A model generated the notes under the pieces. It was given only the letters and a program-made list of their open reading frames with translations. It was not told the origin of the DNA and searched no databases. This document shows, piece by piece, positions 13,198-16,904 of a stretch of 16,904 nucleotides of DNA; position 1 is the first letter of the stretch; the number at the start of each line of letters is the position of its first letter. Source of the DNA: Spirochaetaceae bacterium (GTDB taxonomy: Bacteria; Spirochaetota; Spirochaetia; Treponematales; Breznakiellaceae); the NCBI GenBank assembly GCA_031265535.1, contig JAISCO010000389.1:1-16904 (forward strand), written 5' to 3'. The translations under genes and the position numbers were made by a program.

Positions 13198-14580
13198 TTA
13201 TGCCGCTTCCGTGCCGTACCAGTCGAGTTTTCGGGTGAGGAACATGATCAGCGCGACAACCGCGAAGGTTCCGACAGAGCCTATCAGCAGCGCGTAAGAT
13301 TCGGCGTTCAGGACCGCGTACAAAAGGACGTATGACAGGGTTACAACGAGGCCCATGTACCAGCTTTTGCTCCAGGACGGCAGCAGGGAGCGGGAATAGA
13401 GGGTCATCATTGCCGTTACGGCCAGCGCGGCAAGCAGGTATGCGGTGTAAAAGGGCATCTGCTCGGACAGTGAGAGCAGCAGCAGGTAAAAGACGGCGTT
13501 CCCGATGCCGGAAAGCAGGTAGGGAACCGGGTGTATGCGTTTTTTGGTAAAGATTTCCAGCAAAAACAGTGTAAGGAAGGGGACTATGAGGAAGAGTATG
13601 GCATATTTTACGGCGCGTGTATTCAGAGCGTAGGTGTTTATCGAACGAAAGAGGTCTACGCCGAACAGGGAGGCAGAATAATCATGGTCATCGCGCCTGT
13701 CTTTCCAGGAGAGCGGTATGTCGCGGCTTAGATAGTTCACGTCCCACAAGGCCGAAAAGCCCGCGCTGTCAATCGTCGATTCGCCGGGCAGATACGCGCC
13801 CTGGAAAGAAGGCGATGTCCAATCGGTGGAAATGGCAACGTGGGTGTCCTGCCCAATGGGCAGGAAGCGTATGCTTTGCCCGCCCTGTATGTCTATGCTG
13901 ATATTGAATTCCGCCGCGCTGTTTTGGAAGCCGGCAATGGCCGCGTGTATGCCGCCCGCCGAGTGGTTGCGCCCGAACTGTACAAGGCCGTATCCCTGGC
14001 TGCCGGGTTTGAAAAAAAGTTCTTCGTTGTTCCAGCGCGAGGCGTTTATCTTGCGGATACCTTTCTGGCTGGATAGGGAGATGACCAGTTCCGCCTGATT
14101 CAAGGATACTGTCTCGTTCGGCAAGAGTTCCGCGATGGCCATTCGGGGGTCGAAGGTTCCGGTAAGATTAAGGGTTCCCGAAAAGAGCGGAACCGAAAAA
14201 ATGCCCCGTTTGCGCGTTTCCGTTTTGAAAGAGATGTTGATGTCCAGCTTTTGGGGGCTTATCACCAGTGTGAACGGGGTTCTGATGATTTCGACAATTT
14301 CCCCGTCCCGCTCGGTTCTGCTGGTACGGACCTCCGAGGTTCTGATACCGGGAACCGTTACTATGGGGCCCGCCTCCACGAGTTGGTTTCCCCAGGCCTC
14401 CATAATATCCGATTCCGCGGAAGACGCCGTCCGTCCCCGCTCGTCAACCAGTCCGCGAATCATGTTTAGCGGGATGAGCAGCAGCAACACCAGCGCAAAG
14501 AGCATCAGCGCTTTGAAGGTGTACCCTTGCGTAAATTTTTTGAAACCTGCGGGCGTGTTTTTATCCGTCATTTTATCCAT
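13198..14580 (-). CDS. creD: CreD-family inner membrane protein
   Basis: CreD proteins are inner-membrane proteins linked to envelope integrity; in enterobacteria and Aeromonas they belong to the CreBC/BlrAB regulon. The 460-residue product fits the usual length. It has an N-terminal membrane span (about 24-43), a large external beta-rich domain (about 45-315, with segments such as FSGTLNLTGTFDPR and STDWTSPSFQGAYLP) and a cluster of four to five C-terminal spans (about 323-450). ATG 14580 is preceded by AAGGAGA with about 9-nt spacing, a conventional leader unlike its neighbours. No CreB/CreC-like two-component genes are in the window. It may be cotranscribed with the polyprenyl synthase gene 99 bases upstream. 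Confidence 0.88.
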   Translation of the reverse strand: MDKMTDKNTPAGFKKFTQGYTFKALMLFALVLLLLIPLNMIRGLVDERGRTASSAESDIMEAWGNQLVEAGPIVTVPGIRTSEVRTSRTERDGEIVEIIRTPFTLVISPQKLDINISFKTETRKRGIFSVPLFSGTLNLTGTFDPRMAIAELLPNETVSLNQAELVISLSSQKGIRKINASRWNNEELFFKPGSQGYGLVQFGRNHSAGGIHAAIAGFQNSAAEFNISIDIQGGQSIRFLPIGQDTHVAISTDWTSPSFQGAYLPGESTIDSAGFSALWDVNYLSRDIPLSWKDRRDDHDYSASLFGVDLFRSINTYALNTRAVKYAILFLIVPFLTLFLLEIFTKKRIHPVPYLLSGIGNAVFYLLLLSLSEQMPFYTAYLLAALAVTAMMTLYSRSLLPSWSKSWYMGLVVTLSYVLLYAVLNAESYALLIGSVGTFAVVALIMFLTRKLDWYGTEAA

Positions 14581-14679
14581 AACCGTTTATCTCCTTGAAC
14601 CTTCTCAAAATAGCGGTGTTCAGGGATCTTTGACGCCGCGCAAGCGCCACCGATTCCAAGTTTACAAAATATTAAAAAA

Positions 14680-15783
14680 TCATCCAATTAAATCGGTAAG
14701 TCCGGCTAACAGGGCTTGGGCCTCGTGCCGGGAACCGCCGATAACGGCATCATTACCGGCGCCGGTAAATCCGGCGTTAGAAAAAAGTTCTTTCGCCTCT
14801 GCCAAAAGATTTCGTCCCAGTCCGGCGGCTTTGTCGAGACATTCCGCGGCGGCAAGTTCATATATTAACTCTTCAACTTCAGGCGTTTCGACATTAGCAG
14901 CGGCGTTAAAACAGCGCATTACCATGCGTTTTCGCCGTTCTGTTTCCGTCATATCGGCAGACGCGCCGTGTAAGTATAGCAGCACGGGCAGACTTTTCTT
15001 GCCTTCCACTATGTCATCTCCGCGCTTTTTCCCCTGTACGCCTTCCGTAAGGTTTTTTACATCGTCAAGAATTTGAAATCCAACGCCAAGTTTTTCGGCG
15101 GCGCGCGCAAACGCGAAGCCTGCGTTTGCGCCGCCGCTCCCTCCAGCATAGAACGCGGCCAGATAAGCTGTCCGCGCCGCAAAACGCGCCAGAACGCCTG
15201 TCTTTAACGCGCACATCGTGTAATAATCGTCAATGGAGGGCAGCGTTTCCCAACTCCGGTGCCACGCTATATCCAAAGACTGCCCAAGATGCAATGCCCG
15301 CATCTCTCGCGACCAGAGTGAATATAGTTTCAACTTAGCCTCATCCGGCGCGTCCCAGTTGTCAATGCATGAAAGCGGCAAAAAGTACAAAAAACAGCCG
15401 CTGTTTATAGCGGTATCCGTCCCGTAAAGCAGGTGGACGGCGGGTTTTCCGCGCCGTTCCGTAGAGTTATCTTCAATATCGTCGTGGATCAGACTGGCAT
15501 CGTGGCAAAATTCAACAAGCGGAGAGAGGGGGAGCGCCGCCATGCCGCCGCCTAAACTTTCGCACACAAGCAGCATTAGCAGAGGTCTCCAACGCTTGCC
15601 GCCGCGGCTTAAAAGGTCAACTACAGGTTCAACGAGCGGTTCCGCCGCCTTGCGCGGCAGCGGGAATTCTTGTCCGTAATCAAAAAAATTTCGTTTGAAC
15701 CACGCGGCGTCAGGCCGGCGCGGCAAAGCATTTTGTAAAATGCTTTCAATCTTTTGCAATCGCGAAGTATAATCAAGAGTCAT
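14680..15783 (-). CDS. Polyprenyl (isoprenyl) diphosphate synthase
   Basis: These enzymes condense isopentenyl diphosphate with an allylic primer to make chains such as farnesyl, geranylgeranyl or longer diphosphates for undecaprenyl lipid or quinones. The 367-residue product has GGKRWRP (61-67), the first aspartate-rich motif LIHDDIEDNSTERRG (DD101-D105), KTG (194-196), the second motif GFQILDDVKN (235-244), and GDDIVEGKKSLP (255-266). The second motif reads DDxxN instead of DDxxD, which is unusual and may affect metal binding. The chain length cannot be told. It uses the products of the MEP pathway to which ispD and ispF belong. A near-consensus promoter ends 6 nt before the ATG. Confidence 0.9.
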   Translation of the reverse strand: MTLDYTSRLQKIESILQNALPRRPDAAWFKRNFFDYGQEFPLPRKAAEPLVEPVVDLLSRGGKRWRPLLMLLVCESLGGGMAALPLSPLVEFCHDASLIHDDIEDNSTERRGKPAVHLLYGTDTAINSGCFLYFLPLSCIDNWDAPDEAKLKLYSLWSREMRALHLGQSLDIAWHRSWETLPSIDDYYTMCALKTGVLARFAARTAYLAAFYAGGSGGANAGFAFARAAEKLGVGFQILDDVKNLTEGVQGKKRGDDIVEGKKSLPVLLYLHGASADMTETERRKRMVMRCFNAAANVETPEVEELIYELAAAECLDKAAGLGRNLLAEAKELFSNAGFTGAGNDAVIGGSRHEAQALLAGLTDLIG

Positions 15784-15789
15784 TCCTCA

Positions 15790-15818
15790 ATTTTAATTTA
15801 CATATACGGTCATGTCAA
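15790..15818 (-). promoter_or_regulatory. Promoter of the polyprenyl synthase gene
   Basis: Perfect TTGACA (15813-15818), 17-nt spacer, TAAAAT (15790-15795), then 6 nt to ATG 15783. The predicted +1 is the A of the ATG, so the mRNA would be leaderless. GAGGA touches the ATG and is too close to work as a Shine-Dalgarno. Confidence 0.65.
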
Positions 15819-16084
15819 ATTCCCGCCAGCGGGTTGTCAACGTTCAGTAGAAATGAGCCAGCGGGTTTACGAGAGCTCCGCGCTAGCACCTTCCCGCCCA
15901 GTTTGGGCGGGACACGGCGTTCAATCCGTAAACCGCCTGCCGGCGGCTGCTTGAATCACCTAAGCCGAGAAGGGAACACAAGAGAATTGCGGAGGGATAT
16001 TAAACCAGACGTTGCGAATCAATTTTGAAACGCATCTTTTCTGAATCTTTGCATATTTTTTAGCATTTTCTATAGAAAAATGAT
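15819..16084. other. Gene-free, REP-rich region
   Basis: Contents: an inverted copy of the TAGCGCGGAGC...AAACCCGCTGGC repeat at 15857-15886; a perfect hairpin TCCCGCCCA/TGGGCGGGA (15892-15912); CCGCCTGCCGGCGG near 15935; a segment at 15991-16025 (ATTAAACCAGACGTTGCGAA) that recurs in the DUF3943 leader at 4378-4412; and the palindrome TTTTCTATAGAAAA (16066-16079). No gene is seen. Confidence 0.6.
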
Positions 16085-16564
16085 TTACATACCGCTAAGT
16101 TCGTTATCAAGGCGGGCTTTGCTTTCATTGTCAATGATTTCTTTGTCTAGGAGTATGCCGTTTAAGACGGTAAGATACCTTTTGAGGTGTCCGAAATGAT
16201 TGACTTTTATCGCTTCAAGCTCGGTGTGAAACTCATCATGAAGACCGGTTATTTTCCCAGACAGGCGGACATCGAGATCGCTTATTTTCCCAGACAGGCG
16301 GACATCGAGATCGCTTATTTTTTCAGACAGGCGGACATCGAGATCATTTATTTTTTCAGACAGGCGGGCATCAAGACTGTCAATCTTTTCGCCCAACTCG
16401 CTTATACCTTTTTGTTTGAAGCCGTGTTTAATAAAATCTATTCCATACTTGCTAAACCCGGCAATGAATATACCGAGAGCAACAAGGGCGGCAAGGAGGA
16501 AAAGCGCCGTTACCACAAACGGGAAACCCTCAATAGCATTGTTCAAAACATCCCAAGCAGTCAT
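16085..16564 (-). CDS. Small membrane-anchored coiled-coil protein with 11-residue repeats
   Basis: The 159-residue product (from ATG 16564) has one membrane span near the N-terminus (about 14-37, FVVTALFLLAALVALGIFIAG), then a long helix. It contains 11-residue repeats of the type KISDLDVRLSG (five to six units), which fit a hendecad coiled coil, and a charged C-terminal helix. ATG 16585 is also possible, but a promoter whose -10 ends 7 nt before 16564 favours the shorter form. The open frame up to 16711 is only repeat DNA. I recognise no specific family; coiled-coil proteins of this shape can tether or scaffold envelope machinery. Confidence 0.65.
   Translation of the reverse strand: MTAWDVLNNAIEGFPFVVTALFLLAALVALGIFIAGFSKYGIDFIKHGFKQKGISELGEKIDSLDARLSEKINDLDVRLSEKISDLDVRLSGKISDLDVRLSGKITGLHDEFHTELEAIKVNHFGHLKRYLTVLNGILLDKEIIDNESKARLDNELSGM
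16249..16380. repeat. Four tandem 33-nt repeats inside the coiled-coil gene
   Basis: Units 16249-16281 and 16282-16314 are identical; 16315-16347 and 16348-16380 differ slightly. Each encodes 11 residues, so copy-number change keeps the reading frame. The identity of the first two units points to recent duplication. Confidence 0.95.
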
Positions 16565-16571
16565 AGAAGCT

Positions 16572-16600
16572 AGTATATATTTCATTACTAAAACAGTCAA
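16572..16600 (-). promoter_or_regulatory. Promoter of the coiled-coil gene
   Basis: TTGACT (16595-16600), 17-nt spacer, TATACT (16572-16577), 7 nt to ATG 16564. The predicted start of transcription is at or next to the start codon. Confidence 0.5.
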
Positions 16601-16614
16601 GCTTATTTTCAACA

Positions 16615-16657
16615 GCTCAACTGCGTTGAGCTTGGGAGTTTTGCTTTGCAAAACTCC
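16615..16657. repeat. Two hairpins upstream of the coiled-coil gene
   Basis: GCTCAAC/GTTGAGC (16615-16631, loop TGC) and GGAGTTTTGC/GCAAAACTCC (16635-16657, loop TTT) are perfect stems. They lie between the leuA stop and the promoter. They could terminate or insulate transcription from leuA, though they resemble repeat stems elsewhere in the window. Confidence 0.6.
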
Positions 16658-16668
16658 ATTTCGGGATG

Positions 16669-16736
16669 CTAACGCGGAACGTATTGAAACCCGCTGGCGG
16701 GCGTAGCGCATTGAAACCCGCTGGTGAACTGGCGGG
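16669..16736. repeat. Two copies of the GCATTGAAACCCGCTGG repeat family
   Basis: 16669-16701 and 16703-16736 each carry ATTGAAACCCGCTGG followed by GCGGG. Further copies lie at 4142-4175, 15857-15886 (inverted) and 16798-16829. Five copies in one 17-kb window mark it as an abundant dispersed family. Confidence 0.75.
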
Positions 16737-16796
16737 CGCGTATGCCGGCCGCCGTTTTCGTATCTACAGCACGTAGTAAAAGCTACTTTGGGTATG

Positions 16797-16904
16797 TTAG
16801 CGCGGAGCGCATGTAAACCCGCTGGCGGGGGCGGGGGCGGGATTGTTCTCAGATTCCATTGAATTTATGGCCGCTACATAAGCCTTGATTGCCGATTCAA
16901 TAAT
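16797..16904 (-). CDS. leuA: 2-isopropylmalate synthase, 3' end only (probable)
   Basis: The minus strand is open from the window edge to TAA 16797-16799, giving 35 residues that begin IIESAIKAYVAAINSM. This matches the end of LeuA-type acyltransferases, whose C-terminal regulatory domain finishes with a DII.AS.KAY..A.N pattern; LeuA condenses acetyl-CoA with 2-oxoisovalerate in leucine synthesis. Homocitrate or citramalate synthase of the same family is possible. The final residues (PAPAPASGFTCAPR) are unlike the family and are encoded by a copy of the dispersed repeat at 16798-16829, which also supplies the stop codon. Confidence 0.55.
   Translation of the reverse strand: MIESAIKAYVAAINSMESENNPAPAPASGFTCAPR

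Noticed and set aside
13093..13335. Small plus-strand frame over the creD 3' end
   Set aside because: It overlaps creD in antisense and begins in repeat DNA.
16249..16380. CRISPR array
   Set aside because: The 33-nt units are directly adjacent with no spacers and encode an in-frame coiled coil.
1..16904. tRNA, rRNA or known riboswitch
   Set aside because: I looked for cloverleaf T-arm patterns and rRNA-like stretches on both strands and saw none.

Overview
The window looks like a chromosomal segment of a spirochaete, most likely a termite-gut-type Treponema or Breznakiellaceae relative. That is an inference from mixed base composition, the fn3/TPR and DUF3943 envelope proteins, a Rpn-family nuclease and very many short palindromic repeats in the intergenic DNA. 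It was not checked by any search.

Left part (1-2500): the 5' end of a DDE/integrase-type transposase runs off the left edge. Its element ends in two direct repeats just before ispF. ispF overlaps nth, and both face ispD tail to tail across a structured intergenic element. IspD and IspF are two steps of the MEP isoprenoid pathway. A polyprenyl diphosphate synthase, which uses the pathway's products, lies at 14680-15783.

Middle-left (2500-8650): envelope genes. A PAP2-family phosphatase with degenerate motifs and a DUF3943 protein point right. A two-gene operon points left: an exported fn3/TPR-like protein, then a 485-residue exported membrane protein of unknown function.

Middle-right (8750-13115): an accessory island bracketed by two inverted copies of a ~147-bp repeat. 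It holds a Rpn nuclease gene with a partial duplicate of its own 3' end, several strong hairpins, an AT-rich radical SAM/SPASM-like gene, and a divergent control region. Rightward from that region come two overlapping mini-ORFs, the second running through a 14-G tract. A second 14-G tract with the same 3' flank lies about 270 bp further on, followed by a perfect 36-bp palindrome.

Right part (13198-16904): creD, a polyprenyl synthase, a small membrane-anchored coiled-coil protein with four 33-nt tandem repeats, and the 3' end of a probable leuA. All are on the minus strand.

The most general observation concerns promoters. Six genes (ispF, ispD, the fn3 gene, the Rpn gene, the polyprenyl synthase gene and the coiled-coil gene) have a sigma70-like -10 box only 6-10 nt before the start codon and no usable Shine-Dalgarno. 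This predicts leaderless or near-leaderless mRNAs. Other genes in the window (creD, the radical SAM gene, the DUF3943 gene) have ordinary leaders with a Shine-Dalgarno.
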